Part shown: positions 47,825 to 60,032 of the stretch, in pieces
How the letters are laid out: each line of letters begins with the position of its first letter
Position numbering within the stretch: position 1 is the first letter of the stretch
Source: Adiantum capillus-veneris
Lineage: Eukaryota > Streptophyta > Polypodiopsida > Polypodiales > Pteridaceae
Direction of reading: 5' to 3'
Assembly: GCA_014529385.2 (NCBI GenBank)
Contig: CM043943.1
Coordinates: 103,698,355 to 103,762,354 of the forward strand
DNA length: 64,000 nucleotides
Notes under the pieces: model-generated
The model's input: only the letters and a program-made list of their open reading frames with translations
Database searches by the model: none
Told to the model about the DNA's origin: nothing
Position numbers and translations under genes: made by a program

Positions 47825-48734
47825 CGAAAATTGCATTAGTAAACCTAGGTATAAGTAAATACGAACAAAAAATCTATGAAACCTATTTGTATCATAGTTT
47901 GAATGGGAGAAGCTCTAAAAACTCTTTTGCGCTCTCAAGCGAATAACAATTTTGCACTACAATGGTTTTAAAAAAAAATATGTGCATGTTGCCTGCTCTT
48001 TCGATTGGCGTGCCGTAAGAGCTACTCATATATTGCTACTTTTAATAATCTTTAACTCTTCTTCCACCAAGACACAACAAAGAAAAGAGGCCGCAATTGG
48101 TGGTTCGAAGTTGATTGAGTAAATCACAATACATATTTGCTACATGAGCCACTTTCTTTAAACACTAGCTGGCTGCATTTGGAGCTTGGTCTTCTCCAAT
48201 ATGTATGATGAATCGATAGTGATTAAGCTAGATGGTGTGAAACGCAACCAACAAACCAAGGTCTTCGGTCAACTCACGATTTAGAATTAGAAGGGTTAAA
48301 CTATTGAAAAACAATGAACATAAACGGGCAAAAAAAACATACTAGTTCCAAGAATTCAGTAACAACAACTCCATCCAATGCTCATCAATATATGAGCGAG
48401 GAATACCACCACAATTTCAAAAATTTATAAAGGTATAATTTGCAATAAATAGTGAATTTGTCTCGAAAGTCCGTCTGAAGGACATGAGTTTCCCTCAACC
48501 TACTAGCTTTGTTATGAGTTACAACTAGGGGCTAGGAGTTTCATCAAAGAGGGCATGTAGGGGGAATGGGAGTGAGGTTCATGTTTAGGGGGTCCATAGG
48601 GTGGGGATGGAATTTGAGGACAAGGATGTGGATGAGGTACCAACCCCTCAGCAGATTGGGATGCTAAGCACCCTAGAAACATGATTCAGAGCCATTGTCT
48701 AATAATAACCTAGGGCATCCACTCATCGCTCTCA
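47825..48734. other. No gene seen
   Basis: Unique-looking AT-rich sequence without coding motifs. Confidence 0.5.
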
Positions 48735-49440
48735 TTGGTGAGTGACAAGTGGTTCCATTAGCAAACAAAGCACATGATATGCATGTTTCTAGAGTGTTGA
48801 GGAGGCACGCTTAGTGTCAATGTGGTCAGACATCTAGAACACTAAAATGTTGGTCAAAGAGAGAAAAAAGCAGTGCGTTTTAGAGGTGTTAGAGTGAGGC
48901 TGTGTCTTCCTATAAGGAAATAAGATCTTGTCAAGTGGTGTTGGATCCTATCTACCCATGGTGTGAGCATTACACGTCGTTGATCTAGCTCCATTTGGAT
49001 CACCGTAGCTCCAAGAGTCGACGACAACAAAAAACACGGTAAATTTCAAAGAAAATGGGCATTCCTCTAATTGGCAACCAAGGAGTGGTTTCATTGGCAA
49101 AACAATCACATGCATTGCATGTTTCTAGAGTGTTGATTAGGCATGTTTAGTGTCAAGGTGGTTCGACTTCTAGAACCCTTAGATGTTGATCAAAGAGGAA
49201 AAAATGTAGTGTGTTTCAGAGGGAGTGGATTAAGGTTGCGACGGCCTATAAGGAAAGCCGATCTTGGCAAGTGGTGTTGGATATCATCTACCGATGGTGT
49301 GAGAAAAACACACCATTGATCTGGCTCGTTTGGATCACCGTAGCTCCAAGATTTGGTGATGATGCAAAAACGTAGTGATTTTCAAAGAAAAGTGGCATTC
49401 ATTCATTGGCAAGCGACAAGTGGTTTCATTAGCAAATTGT
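48735..49440. repeat. Tandem repeat, period about 335 bp, two and a bit copies
   Basis: ACAAGTGGTTCCATTAGCAAA near 48745 recurs near 49083 and 49413. Between them both copies share GCATGTTTCTAGAGTGTTGA, TTAGTGTCAA, GGTGTTGGAT and GGATCACCGTAGCTCCAAGA. The third copy is cut after about 30 bases. Confidence 0.88.
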
Positions 49441-50230
49441 GTATGGTTCATGCAATGGGTTGTTGAATTGAGAACTAATTTTTGTGTGCTTTTTTACTTG
49501 TATTTTTAGTTGCTTGGAATTCTTTAGCTATTGGAAATGTACATGTCCATGTGGGTTTTTGTTTAAACTATATAATAATTTATGTTTTAGGTATGTTTCT
49601 TGTCATGTTATTTGGTTAGAAAATTCAATCCACTTGATTTTCTTGTTATTATCAGTGGTTATGGTTAGAAAGTAGCCATCGGCTCCAATCACAAGTCCAT
49701 CATTTATGTCATAGTTTCCAACACATAGTTCAACTAGAATAAGAGGTTTGATCTTTAGGAGTCTCCATAAACCAATTGTTTTGTTTGTGTCATTTAACAT
49801 TAAATCTAATGTAGTTCGGGGATCATAAACTATAAGCACGGTTTCTTTTTCTCTGAGTTCTTTTTTTTCCATGGGAGATTAAGATATTGAGTATTAATAC
49901 CTCCTTGACCGCCTGAATCTTTTTTTCCTAGAAGTCAGTAATTTGCTTCAGCTGTAATCTATAGTCTTCATCATTAATAGGCACATTGATTGTTGACATT
50001 CAAAATTATAGCGAGCGTACACCGTAGAAAACTCCCGAGAATGATTTTTTCAATGTGAGCATTTCATATTCCTCTTTGCAAAACTCTTCCATGATGTAGC
50101 TTCTATCATATTCACAAGTGCTATTGAAAACCATCTTTTTTTGCATACATAACAACAAGTTAGAGTGCTCATCAAGGAAAATTTTTCTTGAACTTCCAAT
50201 TTTGCTATCCTAGAGAAGGTCAAGGAATAC
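49441..50230. other. No supported gene; one unknown small ORF
   Basis: A minus-strand frame of 89 codons (49872-49603) starts MEKKELREKETVLIV and includes VELCVGNYDINDGLVIGADGYFL. It is not low complexity, but I recognise no family and nothing nearby supports it. Confidence 0.3.
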
Positions 50231-50290
50231 TGTCATAATAACTAATATCTAATTCTCCTAAATGATTTTCTCATGTTAAAGTGATCATTT
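50231..50290 (+). repeat. 5' LTR remnant
   Basis: Shares ACTAATATCTAATTCTCC, AAATGATTTT and TCATGTTAAA.TGATCATTTA with 53466-53525; similarity stops after that. Confidence 0.8.
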
Positions 50291-50835
50291 AGTGAGAAGA
50301 TTTTCCCAAAAAAAAAAATCCAAGTTCTCAAACTTTAGTAAAAAAAAAACAACAGGTCAGAAGTCCATTGCGGTAGAATGATCTCTGAAGAAACCATTAC
50401 AACTTAATCATCTTTTCTCTTTCACTGAAAAGAATATACCCCATATGTCATGTTATTTACCATCTCTAAGTACTCAAAGTTTATGAGAGGAGCACCATTA
50501 GCCCAAGTAAATATATCCTAAATGAATACAGTATAGTCCTTAGTGCAGCCATGGTACAATCGGCCCAACATTTTTTACAAAAACAAACTACAGCGCAGCT
50601 GGATAGAGAACAACACAGTTAGCCTTTAGGCAATGCAATGTATAGCTTAACCTAGCCCATTAGGTAGTAAGAACAACCGGATGGTGCAACCGGGCTCAAA
50701 ACATTGCAAGAGCCAGAGCAAAGTACGATATTAAACTCCGACCCCTTAAGTAATTATACATGTCTAGCAAGTTTACAAAATCCATGTACTAAAAAGTCAT
50801 TAGTATGCCCTTAACCGATTACCCTCACCGAACCT
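50291..50835. other. Unassigned sequence inside truncated element
   Basis: AT-rich with A-runs near 50310 and 50340. It does not match the 3' LTR. Possibly inserted or rearranged DNA. Confidence 0.45.
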
Positions 50836-53110
50836 TTACAGGAGTTCTCTGATGATATTATCATCTACTCTAATTCACTAGATGAACGCAAGAAACATCT
50901 CCAGGTAATATTTCAAGTTCTAAGAGAGAATAAACTTTATGTTAATCGAAAGAAAAGTGAGTTTTTCTTACAAGAGATTCAGTATTTAGGTCACATTATC
51001 TCTCAAGATGGCATCCAAATGGATCCATCAAAGTTAGAGGTAATAAACGGATGGCCTAATCCAAGGAATCTTCATAAACTAAGAAGCTTTATAGGTATGT
51101 GTGCATACTATAGACACTTCATAGAAAAGTTCTCACTAATAGCAGGACCATTACTTGACCTAAAAAAGAAAAACATTAGGTATACATGGTCTACCAAGGA
51201 GAACAATGCTTTTGAAAAGCTTAAAGAAAAGCTTATCTCACAACCTGTGCTTACACTACCGGATTCCAAAGCCATTTGAGGTCCAATGTGACGCTTGTGG
51301 TGATTGCCTTGGAGCTATTTTACTCCAAGAAGGGCATGCCATAGCCTATTAGAGTCAAAGTCTTGACCCTGTTGAGCAAGCTCTAGGCATATATGAAAAG
51401 GAACTCCTCGCAGTTCTACATGCCTTAGACTCATGGAAGCATTACTTATTGGGGACTCCTTTCATTCTGTGCGGATCACCAAAGCCTTAAATACTTCATG
51501 ACATAGACCAAGCTCTCCGACAAACAAATGAGATGGGAAAATTTTCTTTTGCAATTTCATTTTCATATTGCTCACATTTTTGGCAAGCATAATCAAGTAG
51601 TCACTGCACTCTCAAGACGGCCAAGAGTGATTGCGGTTTCCATAGCAACTCACCTATCTTCTATGATAGGTGAGTATGCTATTGATCTCGATTTTAGAGA
51701 TGTGATTTCAGCCCTTGCATTAGGGAAGAAAGAGGAACCATTTACTTTACAAGATGGTTATCTTCTCTATGGCAATAGACTATGTGTTACTAACTCACTA
51801 CGTGATAAAGTAATGTATGAATCTCATGCTCCTCCTTATGCGGGGCATAGAGGGATTCAGTCTACCCTAAAAGAGATTGAAACATATTTCTATTGGCCTA
51901 CCATGAAAGCAAACATACAAGACTATGTTTCTAAATGTGTGACATGCCAAAAGATGAAGTTTGATAGAGGGAAGCAACCTGGATTGCTTCAACCTTTGCC
52001 AATCCCTAACTCACCATGGGAGAGCATATCTATGGATTTTATCTTTGGATTGCCTAAGTCTATCCATGGGAATACGGGAATATGGACGATCGTAGACAGG
52101 TTCAGTAAACAAGCTCATTTTATACCTATCAAAAAGACTATCAAAGCCCATCAAATGGCAACTCTCTTCATTTCACAAATCTTCAAGTACCATGCCTTGC
52201 CAATGTCCATAGTGTCGGATAGAGATCCTAGAATGACTAGTAATTTTTGGAAGGGTTTTTTGAGAATTTAGGGACAAGGCTAAATTTCTCTTTGGCCTAT
52301 CACCCGCAAACGGATGGCCAAAGTGAAATAGCTAACTAACAATTCTTGATCTACTAAAAGCCTATGTAAAGGAAGTAGATCAAAGGTCCCAGTGGGAGAA
52401 GTACTTACCCTTAGTGGAGTATTCCTACAATAACACTGTACATACTTCCATGGGAAAAGCACCTTTTGAGGTAATTGAGGAAGATCAAAAAGTCCCCTGC
52501 TACTTAAGGTACACGAGAAGATCTTTTCTATAGATGAGTATAGACGAGAACTACAAGAATCTTTCCAAAAGATTAAGGATGCTATCTCTATCTCACAGCA
52601 AAGTCAAAAGGCTGCTGCTGATAAGCACAGAAGAGCCCACGCCTTTAAAGAAAATGATTGGGTCTTACTTAAATTCCCCAAGGCTCGATTAAGTCACACG
52701 ACGGGCAAGAATCCTATGGGAAACCAAAAGTACTATGCTAAGTTAGCAAAAAGGTACTACGGTCCTTTCTAGATTCTTAGACCAATCAATGAGATGGCCT
52801 ATCAACTCAAGTTGCCCAACCATTGGCTCATACACAATGCTTTTTATGTGAGCCTACTAAAGCCTTACAAAGGAGAGCCACCTTGAGAACCAACTATTGA
52901 AGACCCACCAGAGATCGAGGACCAAGAAGAGGTGTTGCAGTCCGAGTCCATTCTCCGACATGAAGACAAGGTATTAAGAGGCGATAAGACTATCCGATGA
53001 TATCTTATTAAGTTTAAGAATTATCCTTTTGAAGACACTAGATGGATGCAAGGCATACAATTAAAGGATAACCTAAACCTTGTCAGTGCTTACAATGCTT
53101 CCCTAGAGTA
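50836..53110 (+). pseudogene. pol: Pol fragment: RT end, RNase H, integrase, chromodomain
   Basis: Starts abruptly at the RT catalytic site (EFSDDIIIYSN), then FFLQEIQYLGHIIS and WPNPRNLHKLRSFIG. RNase H (VQCDACGDCLGAILLQEG, ADHQSLKYF) follows after a frameshift near 51270. Integrase 51528-52271 has HX5H and CX2C zinc residues (HAPPYAGH, CVTC), SMDFIFGLP and VSDRDPRMTSNFW, and after another frameshift DGQSE, the D,D,E set. The end near 52990-53100 reads YLIKFKNYPFEDTRWM, a chromodomain-like strand, which puts it among chromoviruses but in a lineage distinct from the 18-36 kb element. Several TAG or TGA stops break it. Confidence 0.85.
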
Positions 53111-53465
53111 ATCAAATGTACAAATGTTTAAAATGAACAAAGTTTTTGTCTTAAAAGACTCTCTTTTTCTTTATTGTGCACAATTGTGAAGAAGTATACA
53201 TGCTTAGAATCAAGTTTACGGAGACGACATCTCCCAAACACCAAGTAGAGCTTGTCACTCTACTATGGAAGATTGATAGGACTAATGTATAGACATGATT
53301 GCGACAGCTTAGGCTCTCAAGCACCAAATGGACTAGTCATCCATTCTGGAACGATGTCGTAGGGTAACATAGGGATCCTATACCTGCTAGAAAAAGGACT
53401 AATGAATAGGCTTTATCTTCTCTACCCTATAGTCGAGGACGACTATGATTTCAAGAGAGAGGTAA
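53111..53465. other. 3' untranslated region and purine tract
   Basis: No coding signal. TTTCAAGAGAGAGGTAA (about 53449-53465) directly before the LTR is the likely purine tract. Confidence 0.55.
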
Positions 53466-55050
53466 TGTCATAACTAATATCTAATTCTCCTAAATGATTT
53501 TTTCATGTTAAATTGATCATTTAATATGGGGAAGTGCCAAGGGAGAAAAGGCTAGAATATTGGTTAAGCTAGCAAACCGGCCACAGTAGGCATCCAAAGG
53601 AGGGAAAATAGGGATCCAAAGGGGGGGTCATCTGCAAAAGAGCAATGTGCAACAATGGGCTTCAAAGACCCTAAGGTTCATCCCATTAAGACTTCCAAAA
53701 TGCTAAGGTTTCAAAATTCAAAGATTATGTCCAATGGTCAAGCTTAGGAAAATTGGATGCTTTGTGTGTGTACAAAAAGTCTTCATGAGTCCTAAACAGG
53801 AGGGGGTGAGCCTTGCATGTAGGGGATGAGAGAGAAACACACACACTCACAAGATTCCTTTACACAAAGGGAATGAGGGACACATGTCAGCTCCTTATTA
53901 GTCCAGATGCCTAGAAGGTGCACTCAAATCCTATTGGATGGCCATGGAGGTGGAACAATGAGAATTATGCTAGAGTAAATCTAGTTTAATTAATTTAAAA
54001 ACACTTAATAAAAGAACCAATAAGAATTAAGCTCTCTAGAAGACTATTGGACAGTCTCCCAAGGGGTCCAATGAGCATTCAACAGCCCAATGGCTTGCCT
54101 GATTCCTATTGGCCAGAAGACAAAGGGGTCCAATGAGGGTATAGTTGCATTATTTAATTACCTAAAGCTCTCACAAAAGGGGTTAGGGGGACACATGTCA
54201 GAAGGCTATCACTTATGCTACTTAATTTTCATTGGCTGAGCTGGGAGAGGTCCAATGGGGTGTCAGCATGAGTAAATTGCATGAGGGGTCGACGAAGAGA
54301 GAGAGGGGGACTGAGTTTCTCAAGTCATAATTCCACACACACTCACACTAGCTCATGTGTGAAGCAAAAAGACTCTATCTCTCCTTCTCAAGATTTAATG
54401 GAAAGCTTATCACCTACTCCAAGCTTGTGAGAAGGGAGGCCTACACCAACAACTCTTGGCTTTGTGATGCAAATCCAACCAAGAGCCAAGATTCAATGCA
54501 TGCTCATCTCCTCTACCATGCTAATTACTAAGCTATGCTATGCTAATATGAGTGATTATGCGAGGAGATGTACATCTTTCTCGTAAGAATACTCCTTCTT
54601 CCTCTCAATTTACTCTCATACCCTGCTAGCTTCACCATCTTCAAAGGTGTGTGAGGTCTTGGGTCTGAGACCGTGAGGGAATTGATGTTGTGTTTTATAA
54701 GTGTTTTCTTAGTGCTTGAAATTTCCATCCTCAATGCACTAGCTAGCTATTGAAGGAACACAAAGGATTGTATAGTAAAATGTCTCTCTTGATGGGGAAA
54801 CCTATATTACAAAGCCTTTTGGAGGGGGGACCGGCTCCATGAAAATCCGGTCCTCAACTATTGTCAGTAGGTTAATTTCTCTCTCTTTTGAAGTATTGTT
54901 CATGCCTATCTAACTAGGTGTTATGCTTTTTGTTGCTCTCTCCACCCAAGCACTCTTGCTATGCTCATTAGGAATCTATTCTAATGAAATGCTCACTATG
55001 TCTATGCTATTTTCCGCTACACACAAGCTACTAGGCCATTAACTGTTACA
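53466..55050 (+). repeat. 3' LTR of truncated gypsy element
   Basis: Starts TGTCATAACTAATATC after a purine tract. The end at 55050 (AACTGTTACA) is inferred from TG...CA and the near-match target duplication, so the right boundary is uncertain. Contains repeated GGTCCAATG-type phrases (54068, 54127, 54252), AAGGAACACAAAGGATTGTATAG and GACCGGCTCCATGAAAATCCGGTC, a small inverted repeat. Confidence 0.55.
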
Positions 55051-55938
55051 AATGCCGAGCTTATGAGCTCTTATATGATGTCTAGAAGAAACTTAAATTG
55101 GCTAAAGATAGTGTAAGAACAACGTTTTCTTGAGTTACGAGAACAAAAGATTTTCTCCAAGGAGTGTAGATGTGGACCGGTGAATTTACAGTGTAGTTGA
55201 AACATGCGTAGCTTGTGAACACCAAATGTCCAAAATGGTTGTTTCCAAGTGGTGTGGGTGCATGTCTTGTTCTTTGCATGAAGAAGTCAGTGTAGAATAT
55301 GGTTCCTCTTTTTATTCAAAGAAATGCTTCCGCATTTTATATTATTGACATGGTGCATATAAAATGGCAAACTCACCCCCGATCCAGTGTTGGAAAAAGA
55401 CCAGGGTCTAGTGTATTTTAATCGGCTGAAACTAGAAAATCTCGGTTAGATTTTGAGCTTGCCTTTAAGAAAACCGGCAAATTTACACAAGTTTTAGTGT
55501 AATTACTGGCAAAAGCTTCAAATTTTTGCCTAAAAACCGAGAGAATTTCAATTTTCGCCTTGATCGGTTGGGGAAAATGTATTTTTGTAGCCCTGCCCCG
55601 ATCTATAGCAATGGTGTTGTTTTCAAACACCAAAATTGGGTCGAGTCCCAACATTAGAACAAGAAGTTTTGTGTAACGGAAAGTTTTGCAGAGAGGAACA
55701 TGCAAAATCGTAGTATTTTTAAGAAACTGAGGTATAGTTTATTTTAAGCTAGCCAGTTTCTAAAGATTATCTTTAAGAAATACTGTAAATACTGACCAAT
55801 GCTTTGAATTGTAAACAAAAATTTAGTTTGTTTTTTCCCCGATTGGAGTGTGATTTATTTTTATGTATTTATTATTTTTGATAACAGGGCGGAGAGTTTT
55901 AATATTAGTACAAGCTGAGGAGGGGTTTTGATACCACT
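55051..55938. other. No gene; holds the inverted partner of 7370-7545
   Basis: About 55390-55590 is the reverse-complement copy of 7370-7545. The overlapping minus frame 55418-55705 follows the repeat and has no recognisable motif. Confidence 0.6.
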
Positions 55939-56214
55939 CACAAGAAGTTTTGGACAGATTCTCACAATAATTCCCATTTGACTTAACTGAACTTCATGAG
56001 CTTCTGCTCGGGAGGCACGGCATACCTAGCTAGGTACGATTGAGGGCAGGGGACCGCCGGCCCAGTGGGGGGGCCGGGGGTCCCCTGCCCCCAATCGTAC
56101 CTAGCTATGTATGCGCTGCCTCTCGAGCAGAAGCTCATGATGTTATGCATTCTATGAAAAACACTGAAAAAGTCTCCCTTTTCCTACATGAGAAAATCTC
56201 TAAATCTTCTTGTG
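55939..56214. mobile_element. Fold-back MITE copy 2
   Basis: CACAAGAAG...CTTCTTGTG ends (276 bp) around a palindromic core 55995-56139 with arms CATACCTAGCTAGGTACGATTG and a GC centre (GACCGCCGGCCC...GGGCCGGGGGTCC). Orientation is opposite to copy 1. Flanks are ACT on the left and ATA on the right, so no target duplication is preserved; one edge may have been altered. Confidence 0.72.
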
Positions 56215-56420
56215 ATAATAGTACTTCAAACTTTGTGCATGCTCTCTCTCTCCCCAGAATCCAGACAAAAAGTAACAACATCAACTGAATGTTCTATTTC
56301 AAATGCAATATAATTTTGAATAAAAATGTTAATAAGCTCACACACTATCATTGGTACATCAAAAGAACGAGTAGTTTACATCTTGTTTTCAAAAATTTAA
56401 GAAAAATCAACGTGCTGTAC

Positions 56421-56789
56421 CACAAGAAGTTTTGGACAAATTCTCACAATATTTCCCACATTGTGACTTACCTCAACATCATGAGCTTCTGTGAGGGAGG
56501 TGCCACATACCTAGCTAGGTACGATTAGGGGTAGGGGACTGTCGGCCCAATGGGGGGGCCGGCGGTCCCCTACCCCAATCGTACCTAGCTAGGTATGCGG
56601 TGCCTCTCGAGCAGAAGCTCATGATGTTGAGGTAAGTCACAATGGGGGCCAGTGGTCCCCTACCCCCAATCGTACCTAGCTAGATATGCGGTCCCTCTCG
56701 AGCAAAAGCTCATGATGCTATGCAGCGTATGAAAATCAATGAGAAAGACTCTGTTTTCCTACATGAGAAAATTTCTAAATCTTCTTGTG
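56421..56789. mobile_element. Fold-back MITE copy 3, recombinant
   Basis: Ends CACAAGAAG and CTTCTTGTG are flanked by TAC on both sides (56418-56420, 56790-56792), a perfect 3-bp duplication. It has a full palindromic core (about 56479-56625), then GTTGAGGTAAGTCACAATG as seen in the left arm of the family, then a second half-core (about 56645-56715) before the right end. The extra half-core makes it 369 bp instead of about 255-276. Confidence 0.8.
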
Positions 56790-57604
56790 TACGTTCCACA
56801 CTTTTCCAGTATCAGACTTGCAACTTGATTTTTTGCATCAAAATGATACGTTGATGTACTCACAAGAGCCTTCAATCCTGCAAGTACCTGAGTTCAAATG
56901 TTTGCAACAACAAGAAAAAAGAAATTCCTAACAAATTCTACTGATGCTTTTTATCTTTAGCTTATTACAAACAAAATAGAAATTTTAACAAGCTGTGATA
57001 CTAAGCTTTCAAAAACGAGGAAATCATGTTGTTCATTTAAATCAATAGCAAAAGAGAATCACAATAAGAAACTTGAAAAACAATCTTGCAATTTAGTATG
57101 CAGTTTGCTATGTCATTTTGTTGTGTTCCAATATGTAATTTTTCATGGTTTCTCCTAAAAGTTTAAGGAGAAACCAGTTTGCTATGTCATTTTGTTGTAT
57201 TCCAATATGTAATTTTTCCTGGTTTCTCCTAAAAGTATAAGGAGATCTCAGCTTCCCAAGTGACCCTAACTCTCTCGTCACTACATTGCCCACTGCACTT
57301 CAACATGATGCCAAAGTCCAAGCCCGGTATCACCTAGTGGGCCGAAGTGCAAGAGGTTGGTCGGTCACATATTTTCTCTTGTTGCCAAGAAGGCATTCAT
57401 CGCAAAGAAAGGCACAGGCACTAATCCAACAATAAGGAGGGCCTCTTTATTTGGCAGTTTAAGATAATTCTTGAGGCTTAAACCAAGCTTGATCAATCCT
57501 AAAAGACAGGGCAAAACGACGTGTACTCGACTTTTAAAAAAATACGATTTATATATTTTGTTTGTGAAAATAGGCTATTTTAACCCAAAAGAGAGGTGAA
57601 TATT

Positions 57605-57648
<44 letters not shown>

Positions 57649-57784
57649 AAATCACTCTCTCTCACTTTGAGGGCATTAAAGGAATCATAGTGAGAGCATT
57701 AAAGGAAGCACTTTTCAACCCTCCCTCTGTCAGAAAAGTAGATTTTTCACATTCTCATTGTATTCTCTCTCTAAAATGTGAAAC

Positions 57785-57848
<64 letters not shown>

Positions 57849-58246
57849 ATTTCTCTCTCCCAATCATTGAAGAAATATTCTTTGTTGCCTACTTTTGACA
57901 AAAAGTGGAGATCCTCCAAGATTGCGGATATGCTCTCTCTCTCTCTCTCATGCTTCTCCATCTCAAACTCCAATTGAGAGTAATGGGATACTCCATTACC
58001 TCTATGTGCAGCAGCATTTCTCTCTCTAACACACTCATGATCAACCACCTCTCTTTGTTCCCTCTACAACATAATCCTTTTCTCATATCTCTGAGTATTC
58101 TCGGTTTCTTTCCTCCATAGCCAACATCCTCTACTTGTAGCACTCACCATTACACCTTCTCTCTCTAATTTTCTTCATAAGATAACCCAAATCCAATTCA
58201 ATCCTCTTCAATTGCAAGACATTACTAACAAGCCAAATGGTATCAA
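56790..58246. other. No gene; duplications and CT arrays
   Basis: 74-bp tandem duplication at 57101-57246 (CAGTTTGCTATGTCATTTTGTTG... twice). (CT)n at 57607-57645 and 57787-57845, with shorter CT runs at 57930-57950. Apparent ORFs at 57603-57977 and 57755-58048 are microsatellite-driven. A Cys/His-containing reading near 57330-57410 (GRSHIFSCC) is too short to call. Confidence 0.6.
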
Positions 58247-58744
58247 TTGCATGTTGATTTGGAGCAGGAGTACGCTATTGTGCAACTTGGTACATACAAT
58301 CCCAATGTTGTAGATCAACTACAAAAGATTGGGTGCAAGAAAATCAACTTATTGGTTGGTGGCCATATTTACCCGGGAAATCTTCTAACCAATGCATCAC
58401 CACCCTTTCAAAATGTCACTAAGCTACCGCGTTTTGTAGGAGATGGAAGAGACAACCTATTTGGCTATTGCAAGAGATTGTATTCATCTTTCTTCAATGT
58501 GACAATGTAGGCTTATAAAGCTTTGTACAAAATTTTCACGCTAGGACACATGGCAAAGGGATTGTTTAGGTTGATGCCAACACCTTACTTTATGATTGTT
58601 GCAAAAAGACGTGCCATTAATGATTTTGCAAGCTTGTTAGGTGGATTATAATATGTGGAGGATGTCATGTCTATGGAAGACGACAAATCCTTTTGCTACC
58701 AAAAGTTCAGCAATGTATATGTTGACTTGTTGAAGCTCCATGAG
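58247..58744 (+). pseudogene. Unknown, possibly transposase-related gene, 5' half
   Basis: One plus frame runs to the solo LTR with stops TAG at 58508 and TAA near 58649. Reading includes VVDQLQKIGCKKINLLVGG, KLPRFVGDGRDNLFGY, MAKGLFRLMPTPYFMIVAKRR and CYQKFSNVYVDLLKLHE. The same phase resumes directly after the solo LTR once the ATGAG duplication is counted once, showing both halves were one coding sequence. I do not recognise the N-terminal part. The start is unknown; no ATG in frame is convincing. Confidence 0.6.
58740..58744. repeat. Target-site duplication ATGAG (left)
   Basis: ATGAG at 58740-58744 matches 62683-62687 across the solo LTR. Confidence 0.92.
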
Positions 58745-59846
58745 TGTGAGATCCCCAACCCGCCAATACCAAGATCAGGATAGGATCCTTGACAGGTCTC
58801 TAGGTCTGATAACAATCAGAGTCTCTAAACAAGAAAAATCCAAGGAATGGACCTTTACCATTGACAATGGCTTGGGTCTATAGCCTTAGAAGAAGACCTA
58901 GTCCTGTCTCGCCATGGAAACGGGACAACGTATTAAAAGTCCAAAAAACTATTTCGGCCCTAGAACTACCACAATTGGGCTAAGGTATCCTCAACCAACG
59001 CTTTTTTCTCCCTAATAGATGTGAGAGCACAACCGCTGGTAGACTCATCTTCCAAGTGAAGAAGTTTCTAAACATTTTAGTGCGCAGGGATGGATAATTA
59101 CCTGACTAATCAGGTCCACCCGTCCATGATTGACAACCTTAGTCAATCCCCACTTACCACCCCGGACTCACACATGATTCTTTTGTTATTTAATTACTAC
59201 CACGTTCTTATCACAATGAAAACAATGATTCCTTTTATCCTTCATAACAAAATTTTATTAAAACAGCCCTTGAAAACAGTATTGAAAACATTTTTTTAGC
59301 AACAGACATCTTTAAACTTAAGACAGGGTACTGTCAATCAAAACATTGTCCATAATAACCATGACCAGTACTCTTCATGTCTCAAGATCACCTAAGGGTG
59401 AAAAAACGGCACCCATTCCTTATTCATAATCCGGAGTGGATAAACCCCCACCAAAGGTTCCGGGTGCCCATACACCAAACCAATTGCCCATACAACCGGG
59501 CGGCTCCCCTAGGATAAAAAACGGTATCCTAACTTATGTAGAAACATTAAGACATGACACGGAGTAGAAACTCAACGTTCATGGGGATAACCGACTTATT
59601 CGTGGCTGGAAAGACATCATTATCATCAAAATATACCAAGGAGTCGGAGGTGTCTTGAGACAAGTTGTCTTAAGGATGATCAATCATATCTTTCCTAATT
59701 CAACCAATTTTAACCCAAACAATTCTTTCCTACATTATAAATAAATGCATGTTGAAAGTTACCTTCCATTTTTGGTTAATTATTCATTTTTCAATTCATA
59801 CTCACTCCTTACGTATGCAATGAAAGAATTTAAAATATTAAAAGAC

Positions 59847-60032
59847 TTAATTGAATAATGGGAAACCCACCTGGGATTGATCGTCCATCTGCTGTTGCGC
59901 TGGCGCCTGAAGACTCTCCTCTGTAGGCCTACTACTAGGCCCAGCTTCATCGTCGTGTGACGCTCTAGTTCTTTTTAGAGCTCTGCCCTCATCATCAGAT
60001 GTAGGATTGGCTCGGGTCCTTTTAGATGCCAT
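59847..60032 (-). CDS. Small LTR-encoded ORF, solo LTR copy
   Basis: 61 codons from ATG 60032. Shares MA-x-KRTR, a second KRTR cluster, D-EAGPSSRPTEESLQAPAQQ and MDDQSQV with 19416-19625. Many differences between the copies are conservative at the protein level. CAG|GTGGGT, a good plant splice donor, follows SQ. Conservation in a diverged LTR is the main reason to call it. Confidence 0.5.
   Translation of the reverse strand: MASKRTRANPTSDDEGRALKRTRASHDDEAGPSSRPTEESLQAPAQQQMDDQSQVGFPLFN

Larger units (their letters stand above)
50231..55050 (+). mobile_element. Truncated Ty3/gypsy element with chromodomain-like end
   Basis: A 60-base piece at 50231-50290 (TGTCATAATAACTAATATCTAATTCTCC...) matches the start of the LTR at 53466, so it is a 5' LTR remnant. 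Between them only the C-terminal half of Pol remains (50836-53110). The 3' LTR likely ends at TGTTACA (55050). Flanking AATAC (50226-50230) and AATGC (55051-55055) differ at one base and are a tentative target duplication. Gag, protease and most of the reverse transcriptase are gone. Confidence 0.65.

Noticed and set aside
49603..49872. 89-codon ORF as a real gene
   Set aside because: Protein-like composition but no family, no neighbouring exon and no signal to support it; listed only inside an intergenic entry.
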